64,000 nucleotides of DNA, taken from positions 17,384,934-17,448,933 of the forward strand of contig CM055095.1 of NCBI GenBank assembly GCA_029204225.1, in the 5' to 3' direction. Shown here piece after piece: positions 22,444 to 35,149 of this stretch (position 1 is the stretch's first letter; each line of letters opens with the position of its first letter). Below the pieces are notes generated by a model. The model was not told the origin of the DNA. It ran no database searches and saw nothing but the letters and a program-made list of their open reading frames with translations. This stretch comes from Diphasiastrum complanatum. Its lineage: Eukaryota; Streptophyta; Lycopodiopsida; Lycopodiales; Lycopodiaceae. Both the position numbers and the translations under genes were made by a program.

Positions 22444-22923
22444 TGATCGCCAAGTGAAGATCTTCAAGAATCCTATCACATGCAAACCAAAAGGGCACCG
22501 GTGGAGTATAAACCACCCAACCTACGGAAATGGCTAGTCAATACCCTAACCACTTTGCCCCAAGCCACAATGAATTAATACAAGAAAGGAGAGGATCCTG
22601 GCTCATGAATATGAAATTTGAATAGGGAGATGGGCGAGTTTCCATGGGATATATTCTCTCCAAGAGGAGAGAATAATCCCCTTAGGATCCCCATGCATAT
22701 CCTATAATAAGCTATTTACCTCCTATTTTTGCATATAGCAGTCAAACATCATGCAAGTGCTCCTATGTCCAAATATATGTCTGGGCCCTGATATGATTAT
22801 TAATTACTTTATCGGCCATGCCCAGAATGACAAGGCATAACTAATAACTACATACAACTGGAGTGACCAGCTATCCACGTCAAGAATTATTCTAAATCCC
22901 TCATACTAGACATAGACATAACA
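22444..22923 (-). repeat. 3' LTR of a minus-strand LTR element
   Basis: On the minus strand a purine tract (AAGGGGGGAAGAA, 22,924-22,936) precedes TGTTATGTCTATG, a typical gypsy-style polypurine tract and LTR start. A TATA-like ttattataggat lies near 22,705. The far end is inferred at 22,444, where the minus strand would end CTTGGCGATCA and copia sequence stops. The internal region to the right is not recognisable as coding. Confidence 0.5.
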
Positions 22924-22936
22924 TTCTTCCCCCCTT

Positions 22937-25900
22937 GAACCACTTCTGTCCTCATAAGTGGAAGCCAGAGAAGTTTTTCTTTATGCTTTCGACCCGTTCC
23001 CACGAATAATTCAACATAATCCCACAACCAAATTGGATGCATGATGGCTCAAAACAAAGGCAATGCATCATATCTTTAAGCTTGTAATGAGAACCAACAG
23101 GTTCAGACCACCATTAGATAGGTATTCATGCTCAACAAACCCCAAAACATACACTATTTTTTTGCGTTTTTGAGACTCCTAATGGTGTCCAATCCTAAAC
23201 AAACTTCATGAAAGCTCTAGGAAGGCTTCATTACACCTCTGAAAATGTGCATACAAATTATTGGCTATAAATTTTATGAAATACCACAAAATTTGTCCAA
23301 AAACCATAAAAAAAAACCTTGTTTTTGACTAATTTTGACCATACCTTCTAGATCAAATCCACAAATAAGTGCAGTCAGACCCAAATACCTATATATCCAG
23401 TACATTCAAGCACTACAAGTTCTGACTTCAGTCAATTATGGATTCTATAGCCCATTTCTAGCCCAAAAAAACCCAATTTTTGGTCCAAAATCACTGTCTA
23501 ATCATCCTTTTGACTATTCAACCAGCGTGCAATCATTAGATCCACTCAATAATGACTATAAAACAGCAATTGAACTCTGGAAAACGTACTAGGTCAGTAG
23601 CGATGATCAATTCCATGCAAAAACTGGAATTCTAGGTGAAAAATCACCAAAAACCATCAAAAATCCATTGATTTCCATCAAAACATTAGGGGAACTCTTG
23701 AATCCAAAAGGGCCTTTTGTAAAGATGCTTTTTTTGACTTTTCAAAGGTTTTATGTCCACATGGCCCAATGGTGTGTTTCCATGTGTGCTAGACCATAAC
23801 GGTGGCGGCCCAACTTCAATTTTGGGCAGCTACTTCTGAGATAAACCGATCACACTAAAATTCAAAATGAAGTGGTTGGGAAACCCAAGGCCATGTCCTC
23901 ATGCATATGTCGTCGCGTCGCGTCGTGCCTCGCCATCGGAAGGCAGGTGGAGTGAGCACATGTGGAGGAGGAAAATAGAATACCGCTAGTAAAAGAAATG
24001 TAGTACCTCTTTAAACCATTACATAGATCATGAAAACTTCACACTTTTTCTTTTTGGATCACTTCAATCTGACGCATGGCTAAAAAGTTATGGTAGTTTG
24101 AAAATTCATACCCTACTTGATATCGGAGCCAAGTGACCAATGACATGTTCACACTGAACATAATGCTCTGGTCGCGTGGTTGAGATATTGTAGCATTTGT
24201 TTACACCATTGTGTAGATCATGAAAAACTACAATTCATTATAGTCCTAGACTTGGATACACGGTACTCTAGTGAATCAATCTTATTAGTTATGCCAAGTG
24301 TACTTTCAGTTTAGGGATCATTAATGATGAATTAATGATGCATGTTGGTTCTTTCTATGATTTCTGGTTCCAGACTATGGTTTGGTCAAAATTGCTTGCT
24401 TTTTTATGCTTTTTGACTCAAAATTGATGGTGAACTAAAATTCAGAAAGATCAGATCAATTAGATGGCTATAATTCTGTAAATTGGCTTGCATGTGATGG
24501 AGAAAGAGTTGCATGTCATGAAAATCCACTTTTATAGTGAAAAAAAAAACTGGAAAATAGCCAAAAATCATCATTTTTGCTTGTTTTTTCATAAAGTTGG
24601 ATAGTAGGTGGCTGTAAAACACCATGTAGAGCTTCTAAGGAGTTGAACCAAAGTCTTTTGAAGCTGTCCCTGAAGTTAGAGCCAAGAGTTCCATGAATTG
24701 GGTTTGTAGAAAGCCAAAAAAGAATCAAACAATATTTTGATTTTTCGATTTCGATTACCTATTGTACTAATAGTATTTTTGTCAGAATATTTTGAATTAC
24801 ATAAATTGTGTCAAAAATCGAGTTTTTCCGAAAAATCAAAATTTCAGTCAATTTTCTGTTATCTATGGAATGAGTTTAGATTTGTGAATTGATTACATTG
24901 AGTTAATCAGTCAGAGTTAATCACAGTGTTTTTACTAAAGCTAAATTATTTCTTGGTTATAGATAATTTAAGATTGACATAAGGAACCGTAAAAAACATT
25001 GTATTCAGGTACATGGAATTTGCCAACAATGTATATTATAATGTCATTTTAACTTTTGGATTAGGGAACTCCCAAGTTGAAAGTTAAAATTGAAATTTTT
25101 TTTGTTTTCTGTTGAATTTCATATTTGGTTACAATTTGAAATTGGTTACTTGTCTGATATATTTTTAATCAATACTGATTGTTAGAAATGGGTCAAGTGA
25201 ACGTTTGTGCAAGATACTCGGCAAAATTGTATTTAAAACCGCCAAACAATATGAAATGGCCAGAAAGAATAAGTGGTGATAGAATTCTTTATCCGGGGCA
25301 GTGAAATCTGGTTGGATACAATTTAAGAGTTACTGAAATCCTATTGGTAGGATTTCCATTCATGAAATTTCATATTCTGACGTTTTGATAGCTTTTGTTA
25401 ATATTGACGTAGTAATGCCAAACCGGTCAATAAAAAGAAAAAACAGTCTATTTATATTGGAAAATTTGTATTTGATAGGAACTGATCAAAAGTAAAAAAC
25501 TGATTTCATTTCCTAGTTAAATCCTATCGGTGGACTGTACTCTCGCTTTTGTGTGTATGAACTAATTCTTAAGATCTTGTTGGGCAACTAGAACACTTAA
25601 AGTTGTGAGTATACTTAGCATAAGCTTTCTATAAGACTGTTTTTGCATCTAGCAGCTGATTGTAATGGGAGAGTTGTTCTGCAATATTCCTGCTCTCTTC
25701 TCTGTTCATGTTCTTCACACTCCGTTGCCCCATCAATTCTCTAGTGATGTAGTTGTGGTGTTGAATTTTTAAGATTCTAAGATTGTCATCCTTTGGTGGA
25801 ATGTTGCCTCTTCCTCTGGATTTTGAGTCCATGCAATACTATTAATTGTTTTTGTTATGGGTTAGGAGTGATCATGCTTAACTCTTTTGTGTGGGTTAAT

Positions 25901-26990
25901 GGATACTGCACCTAGACTGTTCTATGCTGATTCTTGATGCTGTGATGGCATTTTTCCCATTCAGTGGAACTTTAATGTGTTGGGTCTGATTCATACAATT
26001 GTGTGTTAGGGGATTAGCTCATGATATTTGAAGTAGTATTGGGTTAGTTAGGTTCTCCCAGTCTCTATATGTTCCTAGAATCTCTGAGAAAAGAGTTCAT
26101 AAACTCAACTCTGCTCTTGCAGTATTCTCAAGTTGTGTTATGAAGTTACAGTCTATTGTGTGTTGAAATGGAAAAATAATCCATCTTGACTTTAGGCTTG
26201 CTACAAATGTTGTACCATGCAAGTATGTTGTTCACAAATGCAAAATGCCAAGTTAGAACTAGCACACTTGGAAAAAGTTGGTAGAGTTTCATGCATGAGA
26301 AGTGACAAATGTCACATAGGCTCTAGTTGTCACTTTAGATGTCATTGAATGATGGATGGATGTGGTTCTACCTCGAGCTACCTCAAACTCCATAAATATG
26401 TGTAGCTCTCCTCATATTTTGTGATGAAGAACCAAAGCTTTGTAGCTATCTCATGCCATTTTGGATCCACACATTTTTTGCTTGTTATCTCTCTATCTTT
26501 CTCTCTCTAACTCATGTTAAGGCTAATGCTAATACACTTATATCTTGTACTTTTGCTCATTATTGATTCATTGCTATCATATTCTGATGCTTAGCATGCT
26601 AGATTGTGGTTAAGCCATAACTTATGTACTAGATTTTGCTAATCAATCTAGAATCAGGTTACTGTGCTAATCATAAAGCTTAATTAGATCCATCACACTT
26701 GTAAACATTCCCCACACGTGTGAATTCTGGAAATTTTGTCATTGTGAAGTATATCCAACAATGTGTTCAATAAACTAATGTACTTTCTGTTGCCAAGGAA
26801 AGGGAGTTATGGCACTTCATTAGAGTCATTGGAGTGTTTAGTATTTGGTAAGAAGCTGACAGAAGAGCAAATCTATTAGAAGTAATGACTCTCAACATAA
26901 GTCACCATACAAACTAGGGACAGTGGTAGTGGCTGGTTGATGCCCTTTGTTGTCCAGTGATTAAAGAGATGTCAATGGTGAATGACATCA
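22937..26990. other. AT-rich region with no recognised gene
   Basis: About 4 kb without convincing coding. At 23,683-23,740 there is a segment similar to the MITE-like element at 61.65 kb. A GC-rich cgtcgcgtcgcgtcg run occurs at 23,911. A minus-strand 67-codon frame at 25,629-25,832 (MDSKSRGRGNIPPKDD...) has ordinary amino-acid composition but no relative that I recognise. A TATA-like element near 26,390 and an atccaaca near 26,754 hint at an LTR, but no primer site follows. Confidence 0.45.
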
Positions 26991-26999
26991 CCCTAATGC

Positions 27000-29398
27000 A
27001 TGCATAGTGTCACCTGGAAGGACATTACCAACACCTACCTGAAATGGGGTCTTGCATCGCGACCTGATCAATGTGTTTACAAGCAAAACCAAATGCTTCT
27101 ATAAGCTTTGATGGGCGAAAATAACATCTGAAGTCAAAGTGGTTGAAACATGCCACTTTGGTAAAGAGTCAATCAAGTCACCTCTACCATTGGAACTACC
27201 TAGCGAAATACCTAGGCCTAATGGTTGGAAAAATGCCACCGCCTAGCAAACAAGGCGGCGCGTATAGCTAGCACCCTACTCTGCACAACAATGACTTAGA
27301 AATAATACCGTATTGCCATTTAATGCTTGTTGGTTTTTTCTGGCTATGTTTATTGATCAAGTATCCCTTGGAGGCTCCTACGACATTCATCAAAACTCTT
27401 ACCAATTGTACTTAGTTGAGGATCTAACCTAGCTAGTAAGAATTATGGAAGTCCATTTACATAACTAGCCATCATATCAGGGAGTATTAAAGTCATGGTC
27501 CCATTATGGACAACAGTACACTCAGTCAAAAGAAAAACCAGATCTAATGAGGTAGAAGCCAATCCCCCACATTCTAAAGGTCATACTCTAAGGGAGGATA
27601 GGTAGTGTCTTACCGGCATAGGGTGGCCCTAGCTCTATAGTTCACAGAATGTTGATGGGCTCAGATAACAACTACCCCAATCAACCTAGCTCGTAATCGG
27701 CGCCTTCCCTTCGAGAGTAACGTCCTGGTATTAAAGGAGGTGATCTAGTGTATTGAGGTTAAGCATAGGAGAGGTCCTAGAAAGATCATAGAAATATCTA
27801 TAGGATCTCCTTAGGCTAGAAGTGTATTTGAGAATCCTAACCAAAGGACCTGTCACAAAGAATAGAGGAGGAAGTATACAGAACTATCTTTTCTCTATGA
27901 TGGTCCGGACTTTTGGAAATGATGAATGAAAAAAAAATTTCAACCCATGGTAGGGGATGTCTGCCAACTAATCCGAGAAGCAATCCGGCACTATCACTTC
28001 TACACCCCTGCACTCTACCCCCATTTAAGCTCCAAGCACACTTTTTTTAGAACACAACACTTGGGGGGTATAGCTATTCGAAGCATACGAGTTCATAATT
28101 GACGGATTCTAGTATATAGCCTATGCCATTTCCATGAACTATACAAGAGTCATCCAGCCAACCCTACCATTCGAGCAAGCAGTATAGTCACTAGGATCAG
28201 TCAGTAGTACCAATAGATGATTAAAACAAGACCTAGGAGTACAAGCAAGGAATGAGAGTATGGTCGAAGGCTCCTCTGTAGAATCCTACATAGAGGGGTG
28301 GATAGTCTAGAGAACATGCTAAGGGAAAGTGGACTAAGGAGCACAGGGGGGTTGAGACGGACCAATCTTGTGTACACATAATATTTTCGGATACCGGTCA
28401 CATGAGAGTGGAATGGAAGCCAAAGGAGGAAATCACCTTAGCTAGGTCATATTCAGCTCAAAAAGATGTTCTACAGAACACTATACTATGAGACAAGTTA
28501 AGACATGACAGAGGAGCCGATATTGCCCCATACTTCACAGTACTGTCTCTATGTTACGATCATAGGACTCAATACTACGATATGTGGCCTTCGAACAGGA
28601 GATTTAGCAATAGAAGTGGATAATGAGGGATTCCGAGTAAAGGCCACACTATACATCAAGCTAAATCAACTATGGGTAATGATGACCACCTGCACCATAG
28701 AATTACAACCAATTCATCAAGCTTTTACCTCAATAGACTCCTCATGACTAGTACGACATTTGGTGATGTACCCCTACCAAGAGATTTTTGTCAGGTGGTG
28801 TGGCAAGGAGTGGCCTACTATTACTTTTATAGCCCTCATGTGCATCGGTTTCTTATTAGGTGATCAATTGTTCCGAATTAGGCATAGAGCTGATGAAAGT
28901 ACCCTACTTGTGTATGAGCTAGAGACCAACCTAAACTGGGTATGTGTAGGCATAACAAATATTCGCTACATTGAACAAGTAAGAACCCATCAGCGACCTC
29001 CCTCTCAAACTACTACTGATGAGGACCTAACTACAATTCTCAGACATATCACCCAAACCCCAGAAGGATTGGCCACTACAGCATCCCTGCAAGACTCCAA
29101 TTAACGTACACGACAACTGTAGGTGCATACCTAGAATCATGTCATGGATAGAGTACACTTTAGAGGCCCATGCCAATTCTGTTTAGTTATACGTATTTTA
29201 GGGCAGGTCAACATAGAGATAATAGCATTTGATACCACTGCTCAAGAAGTTCGTCTTGGAGACATCGCCAAAGAAGTAAACGTAAATGGTTTTCTGATTC
29301 TAGCCATTGTATACCTCCATGATCATTATCGTTGGGTAGCACAAACCACCTATACACTACGTATCCGTAATGCACTAGCAGCTCTTGGATTTGTATAA
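27000..29398 (+). pseudogene. Long decayed coding region with triplicated domain, family unknown
   Basis: Coding-like translation broken by point stops runs for about 2.4 kb on the plus strand, for example LAMFIDQVSLGGSYDIHQN near 27,345 and MVGDVCQLIREAIRHYHFY near 27,944. The last 900 bp lie in one frame as three open blocks: 28,505-28,747, 28,760-29,104 and 29,144-29,398. Each block holds a version of the pattern (L/T)GD-x(4)...Y-L-x(5)-W-V-x(3)-T, at about 28,598, 28,859 and 29,258. The middle block also has a hydrophobic stretch (ITFIALMCIGFLLG). Many of the stops sit where CAG, CAA or CGA would fit. No reverse transcriptase or capsid motif was recognised. It could be a viral fossil, an unfamiliar element ORF or a host pseudogene. 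Confidence 0.45.
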
Positions 29399-29607
29399 GC
29401 ATACTCTCCTGTTGGTCATATCTCTGAGAGCCTAGAAAACTTTCATTGATCCGGGAGTACGGGGTAATCAGTGGGACCCTCAGGACTGGAAGTGGCCAGA
29501 GACCTGATTACTCACGTAAGGACAGTGTGGGTCCTTTCCCTGTAGGGCTTTCTAGCTGGTCCAATCCCCCATCAGGAACCTTTTCTCCTAACATTGGAGT
29601 CTCTGCC

Positions 29608-29860
29608 GGGAGGTGCAGAATCTGTGTTGAGAATATTGTTTAGAAGGTACTGGTCCGTCTTGTGTCTACTATAGTTGTTGACTGTTTGTTGCTTGAAAAT
29701 AGCCATGTGTTTTTACCAACCACCATTGTTGAGCATCATTTGTCTCGTCAGACGCTAACATTGGTGCGTGTGCCAGTAGTTGCAGAATCTGTGTTGAGAA
29801 TATTTTTTGGAAGGTACTGGTTCATCTTGTGTCTACTATAGTTGTTGACTGTGCATTTGG
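29608..29860 (+). repeat. Direct repeat, about 75 bp, spacing about 175 bp
   Basis: A segment starting gcagaatctgtgttgagaat near 29,612 recurs near 29,787 with about five mismatches, through tagttgttgactgt. It lies just after the decayed coding region and could be part of an LTR or leader of that element. Confidence 0.75.
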
Positions 29861-29864
29861 CTTG

Positions 29865-30075
29865 CATGCATACAGTAAGACTTTGCATGCTATCTAAACA
29901 TCTGCAAGTCATCATAATTGAACCTATCTAGCTCAAATCCGAGCTACACTAGAAGGATATGTGCTCAACTCACACTCCTTTTATGTACAACATGAATTTT
30001 AGTGGAAATCACCATGGACATGATCCCAAACTCGAGATAGGAAGATAATATTTTAAAAATCTTCACACTCCTCCT
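29865..30075 (-). repeat. Polypurine tract and LTR start of copia G
   Basis: On the minus strand AGGAGGAG (30,068-30,075) follows the RNase H stop and is followed by TGTGAAGATTTTT, the start of the 3' LTR. The same AGGAGGAG-TGTGAAGA junction occurs at 39,882-39,890. The LTR extends to the left for at least 200 bp; its far end is not defined. Confidence 0.6.
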
Positions 30076-31530
30076 TAGAAATTATGTTCCTATCAACATA
30101 GACTTCAAAATTAGGCCAAGGTTAGACCTCATCTTCATAAATACATTCTTGAGTAGAGGTTTGGTGAGAAGATCTGCAACACGATCTGAAGATGAAACAT
30201 GCTCCAATGAGATCTCTCTCCCAATGACTTTTTCTCTTACAAAATGATGAGCCACTTCAGTATGCTTGTTCCTTGCATGAAAGATTGGATTATTTGCAAG
30301 AGCCTGAGCAGAAATGTTATCATTCTTGATAATTAGTAAATTTTCATCTGCATAACACTTTAGATCGAAACGTAGCCTTTTGATCCATAAAACCTCCTTT
30401 GTTGTGGTTGTAAGAGATTTGTATTCAGCTTTAGTTGCTTGTTTCTTTGATAGCCAAGAAACCAGATTTTCTCCAAGAAATATAGTGTAAGCAATTGTGG
30501 ATTTCCTATCCAACCTATCTCATGCAAAATCTGAATTTGAAAAAGCAATCAAAGTCAGATCTTCTCCTTCATAGAATAGTCCATAATCCAAGGTAGAAGA
30601 TATATACCTCAAGACTCTTTTAGCCAACTTCCAATAATATAACTTTGGATCCTGCATGTGTTGACTTAGCTTATGAACACAAAAGCTTAGATCAGGCCTA
30701 GTCAGTGTTAACCAAATATGTGAGCCAGTAAGACTCCTATAAAGAGTGATGTCCTCAAAGGATTTTTCATCTTCTTTAATAGGAACTTTTACAGTGTGCT
30801 CCATAGGTGTATCTATGCCTTTACAGTTCTCCATATGGAATTTCTTGAGCATGGAAAGTGCATATCTACTTTGGCTTATAAATACATGACCTTTCCAAAA
30901 ATCTATTTCAAGGCCTAGAATATAGTAAAGAACTCCTAAGTTTTGCATCTTAAACTCAGTACCAAGTGCATGCTTAGTTTCTTTAACTAACTTCTCATTG
31001 TTTCCACGAAGAATGATATTATCTACATAGATGAGAAGAATAATTACAAAGTTATCTACAAACTTATAATATAGAGAAGGGTCATATTCACTTAGACAAA
31101 ATCTGAGTGATATGAGATAGGAATTGAGCCTTGCATACCAAGACCTTGGTGCATGTTTCAGTCCATATAGACTTTTGAACAAAAGACAAACTTTTGATTC
31201 ATCACCTTCCTTCACAAAACCTGGAGGCTGCTCCATATAAATCTCCTCCTCAAGGTAACCATTGAGAAATGCATTAGAAACATCAAGCTGGAACATACTC
31301 CATTTGTGAAAACATGCAAGAGAGATGAGTATTCGAATTGTTACCATCTTTGCAACTGGTGCAAAGGTATCTTCATAGTCAAGATCTTTGATTTGTGAGT
31401 AGTCTTTGGCACAAAGTCTTGCTTTATACTTATTGATAGATCCATTATGACTATACTTGATTCTGAATACCCACTTACATCCAATCACATGCATGTTGTT
31501 TGGTGGCTCCACAATATGAGCGTGAAAAGG
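30076..31530 (-). pseudogene. Copia G pol: RT and RNase H, nearly open
   Basis: The minus-strand frame from about 31,530 to 30,520 is an almost complete copia RT: GCKWVFRIKYSHNGS, YEDTFAPVAKMVTIR, AFLNGYLEEEIYMEQPPGF, SLYGLKHAPRSWY and a YVDN box in place of YVDD. It is followed by RNase H (30,082-30,513) with DRKSTIAY, a DNISAQALANNPIFHARNKHTEVAHHFVREK-type end and stop at 30,082. One stop near 30,514-30,519 and the D-to-N change in the catalytic box indicate inactivity. Gag, protease and integrase are missing; upstream the frame fuses to LTR-like sequence at about 31,520. Confidence 0.9.
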
Positions 31531-31870
31531 CCGCGATGTCAGCCTTTGCTGAAATGAACATTGGTGAAGATGCAAAAATGCGACACTTTGACAAAATGCC
31601 TTAGGATTTGATTTATAGGGTGCCTTTGCTTTTCCTAGGGCACCTTCGACATTTTGTAAGGTAGTGTCACCTTTTTTGCCTGTCACAAATCACATGTTAA
31701 AACACATGTGGTCATATTTTTCGCCTTTTTTGCCTGCGGAAATTTACTTGTATTTATGCAGACATTCGAGTTTTTTTTCACCTGTCTTATTTTACATGTA
31801 AATATGCAGACTGTGTAACAACATGAGTAAAAATGCAGTATGAATGGAGGCTTACAATAGGATTTAGGAG
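31531..31870 (-). repeat. LTR-like segment sharing motifs with the 58.8-kb LTR
   Basis: The minus strand contains gtgacaggcaaaaaagg and tgacactacc, resembling cctgacaggcaaaaaatac and caacactacat on the plus strand of the LTR at 58.2-59.1 kb, so the two are in opposite orientation. It supplies the first 50 or so codons of the frame that reads into copia G, which are therefore not coding in origin. Confidence 0.35.
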
Positions 31871-32819
31871 AGTGGAGGAGATAAATCCAACATAATCATG
31901 TCTATTTGGTAGAGATTCCTAGATTTTAGGACCTACACTAAATTTATGATGAGACCAACTAGCCACCTACTTGGCATGACTCTTGGAAAGAGATCAGGGT
32001 TGCAAATTAGGTCAAGAGAGCTAAGTTAACTTTCTTATTACATGATGGAAATTCACCTAACTTTACAATGGAAGTCACTTTTGCTATGTATTCCATCTCT
32101 CCATAGTGAGAAGATAGATTATTTTTTGGAGCTCATTGGCAATCTTGAGCTACTCCACTACGTACATGTGATTTTGTGATTCTAATGCAACCAAAGTGCT
32201 TCAGCCTTCCATCTCTATTTGCAAGTTGTACAACAGGCCTCATTTCACATGTGTGAACTCGGATCTACACTTATGATCAATGCTTTTGATTGTTAATGCT
32301 TGTTGTTTGTCAAATTGCCAATCTAGATCAACATTTGTGTGACTAGTTTTCTTATAAATTGTTAAGCAAGCATCCAATCACTCTTGTGGATCTATCCAAT
32401 CATCCAATCACTCTTGTGGATCCAATAGAAGTAACCATTGTTAATTGTTGGCCTGATTATGAATTTAGAGACAGTTGTATATACAATCTCTGTTCACATC
32501 CTTACATTCTACTCATAGCCAAAGAGGTAGCACAACTGCACAACCAATCCATGTTCCAAAACATGCAAGTTCACTGGAGGATGTATGTAGAAAACAGCCT
32601 CTGATCCTCCATATGCAATCCCATGAGCTAACAGTTCATATCACATGATAAATTGATCTATAACCAATCTTTCAATGAACAGAAACTAAAAAAACAGGAT
32701 TCAAGACATGATAGACTCATGTGAATTGTGCTAATCCATGACTAAGCATAATCAAACTATTAGATAAGCAACATGACCTTTCACAATAGATCATTTTATT
32801 ATAATCTAAAGCTTTTCCA
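31871..32819. other. No gene seen; one short tandem duplication
   Basis: About 950 bp without coding. The only structure noticed is catccaatcactcttgtgga, present twice about 31 bp apart (near 32,370 and 32,401). Confidence 0.5.
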
Positions 32820-32820
32820 C

Positions 32821-33061
32821 TTAGAAACAAGAATTTATGAATAGATTCATTCTAATTCTCAGCATCTTTAACCCAAAATAAACTGTGTAGAAGAGCACTC
32901 TACCATAGTTTCGAAAAGCATGTTTTAAGCAAGAACTAGTGAAATCATATTCGAACTTCTCTCGAGAATCTAGCACTCCATCCGGGATTTGTGCATCTAA
33001 GCGCTTTGAACTTTCAATCCGGTGTAGAGCTTGCCTCCCATCCAAGACTACATCTTAGTCG
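32821..33061 (-). pseudogene. Start of internal region of a minus-strand copia
   Basis: A 74-codon minus-strand frame (32,821-33,045) begins 15 bp after a primer-binding site, as the start of a copia internal region would. Its sequence (MDGRQALHRIESSKRLDAQ...) has no motif that I recognise; it may be a diverged gag N-terminus or leader. It breaks off into unannotated sequence at about 32,820. Confidence 0.35.
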
Positions 33062-33075
33062 AGCTCTGATACCAA
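33062..33075 (-). promoter_or_regulatory. Initiator-Met tRNA primer-binding site
   Basis: The plus strand reads gagctctgatacca, so the minus strand carries TGGTATCAGAGC exactly, followed by TC. This is the canonical copia primer site and fixes the sequence to its right as a 5' LTR on the minus strand. Confidence 0.85.
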
Positions 33076-33420
33076 TGTATATACCACTGGGAAAAACCCC
33101 TAAGACGAGAATATGAGAGCACAACTAGAGACATGTAAAAACCTCCCAACCAGACCTTGATCAAGTCTCTGAGCCATGACATGTGAAGGCTAGAGGAGAA
33201 GAGAGCAACTGGTAACCTAAACCCAAGTTGTGGATGGTAGAATCCCTACCCCAATATATAGAGAGTAGATTCCTATGCATGAACCAATGCAATCCCCATG
33301 CAGTCCAACTATAAATAGGTCACAAGTCTTCATGCAGTCCTCCTGCCTATATCTGTTTCCATATCATCAGATTGGCTCACAATAGGTTCTTAGTTCTACA
33401 TGTAGTAATACATGTATACT
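33076..33420 (-). repeat. 5' LTR of a minus-strand copia, outer end undefined
   Basis: The minus strand ends ...GGTATATACA directly before the primer site and has a TATA-like ctctatatattgggg near 33,255. The outer boundary could not be located. No matching LTR is visible elsewhere in the window, so it probably does not belong to copia G. Confidence 0.55.
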
Positions 33421-35149
33421 CAAATCATTAGAGCAATAAATTCATACAATATCCAAAAAGAATAATTGTCATTGGTAGTTTCATATCATCAAAGTCTATA
33501 TGGGGTTTGAAGCTGGAAAAGTCTTTATTACTTCGAGACAATTGTAGACAGTTAATTTGGTCGTTAATCATAATGGATAGTGAACTAGCAGCCATCCAAA
33601 ATGAGTTGGCATCCATCTAGTGAATCCTCAAGGAAATTTTGTAGTTTCAATTAAGGCGACCAATAAATTGTCTTGTGAAAAATGCGAAAAACATGAAGGT
33701 CTTCGCTAAAGGCATTTTTTTAATATTTAAGACATCTAGCATTTTGCGAAAAAGCCAAAGTGTATGTGCATATTCAGATTAAATCACTTTAGTATTAGTA
33801 TTATATTTATATCAATTTTTCTCATGATATTTTTGTTGGTTTTGCATATTTGTAGCCATCAAATTTTGTTGAATGGCAACCAGTTCGATCGATTGTAGAA
33901 ATAACTTATGTCATCATTCTGATATGGTATTTTATGATCTCCAAAATCCGTTTTAGAGTCAGGTGTGTTTTTTTATGATCACACCTATATTTGAAATAAA
34001 AATAGTCTAATGGGTAGATTAGAGCCATATCCTCTACCCGATTTTTTGAGTGAGAAATGAATTTCTCCAGATTCAGCAATTGCAGAAGGTTTTTCGATCT
34101 AGACTTTATATGGATATTCAAAGTATATTAAAATGTAGCACTGGTTCAAAAAATAATAGACTAAGTTGGTATCTACTTTTTTCTATTTTTCTTGGTTTTT
34201 TTTTTCCAAATGCAATTATTTTGATGAATGAAAACAATGTTTATTTGTAAGAACTTGAGTGATGAAATAATCGCCAAGTTGTTGGATGATGGTTGGAATA
34301 CGAACCAAAATTAGCAAGTTGAGTGTAGGGTATGTAACTCATCAATGAAATTTAGATATCACATTGAAAAACAAATGCTCACTTTGCTATTGTATTATAG
34401 AAGATGGATAAGAAACCACTTGATCAAGATTTTAGAATAAACCATCAAGAGCAACTTCAAATAACAGTGAAAAGAAATGACAACATTCTTGCGATGGTTG
34501 AGGTAGAGGAAGATTGGTGTCTCAATCACATTTGATCAGAACTAGACATGTGGCAATTCAATCTGCCTCAGTACTATCAATTTTGATTGAATTGTATAAA
34601 GATACGTTAAGCCATATGAAAATTTTCAGAGTTTCTACTTCTTAGTGAATCAATTTTACAAGATGAATGAACTTAAACAATTTTTGTTGTGCAGATAGCA
34701 CAATAACATATTGTGTGAATTCCGACCTGGGCGTCTGACATATTTTTGAAAATTTTATAGTTCATCCCACGCAACTTGGCTAACAGATTTGACAATGACA
34801 GTAGCCACCCACGATCTCCTACAAACAACACATCCACTTTGTACTTTCTTCATCTGCACACCTGTAAAATTGTGCATATATTGAATACCACTTGCGTATT
34901 CAAAAGTGTGTGTGAAAATAATAGCATTAGAAGCTTATCAGAGATAGACGAAGTAGATGCCTTGCGCATTGATTCTTTTGTATTTTCAGTGATAGGTTCA
35001 TCCCTTTTATAGATTGAATTAGCTTTGTAGAGCACACGGTTTTATTCGCTATTGTCTTGTGCTCCACAACACTATTGACATGTATATTTTGCTATACTTA
35101 ATCTGATAACAGTTCTATTGATCTGCATTCAGATTTGTGTCAATATTGC
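33421..35149. other. No recognised feature
   Basis: About 1.7 kb of AT-rich DNA. Short frames at 33,428-33,616, 34,050-34,250 and 34,776-35,012 have no recognisable motif and look like chance openings. Confidence 0.5.

Noticed and set aside
22937-26990. Short frames in the 4-kb AT-rich stretch as host genes
   Set aside because: None exceeds 90 codons or carries a recognisable motif, and no exon-intron series could be assembled by eye.
29490-29560. cacgtaagg...gggtcctttcc as a pararetrovirus-type promoter element
   Set aside because: It resembles the as-1 style motif only over a few bases, with no TATA box placed downstream. It is too weak to call.
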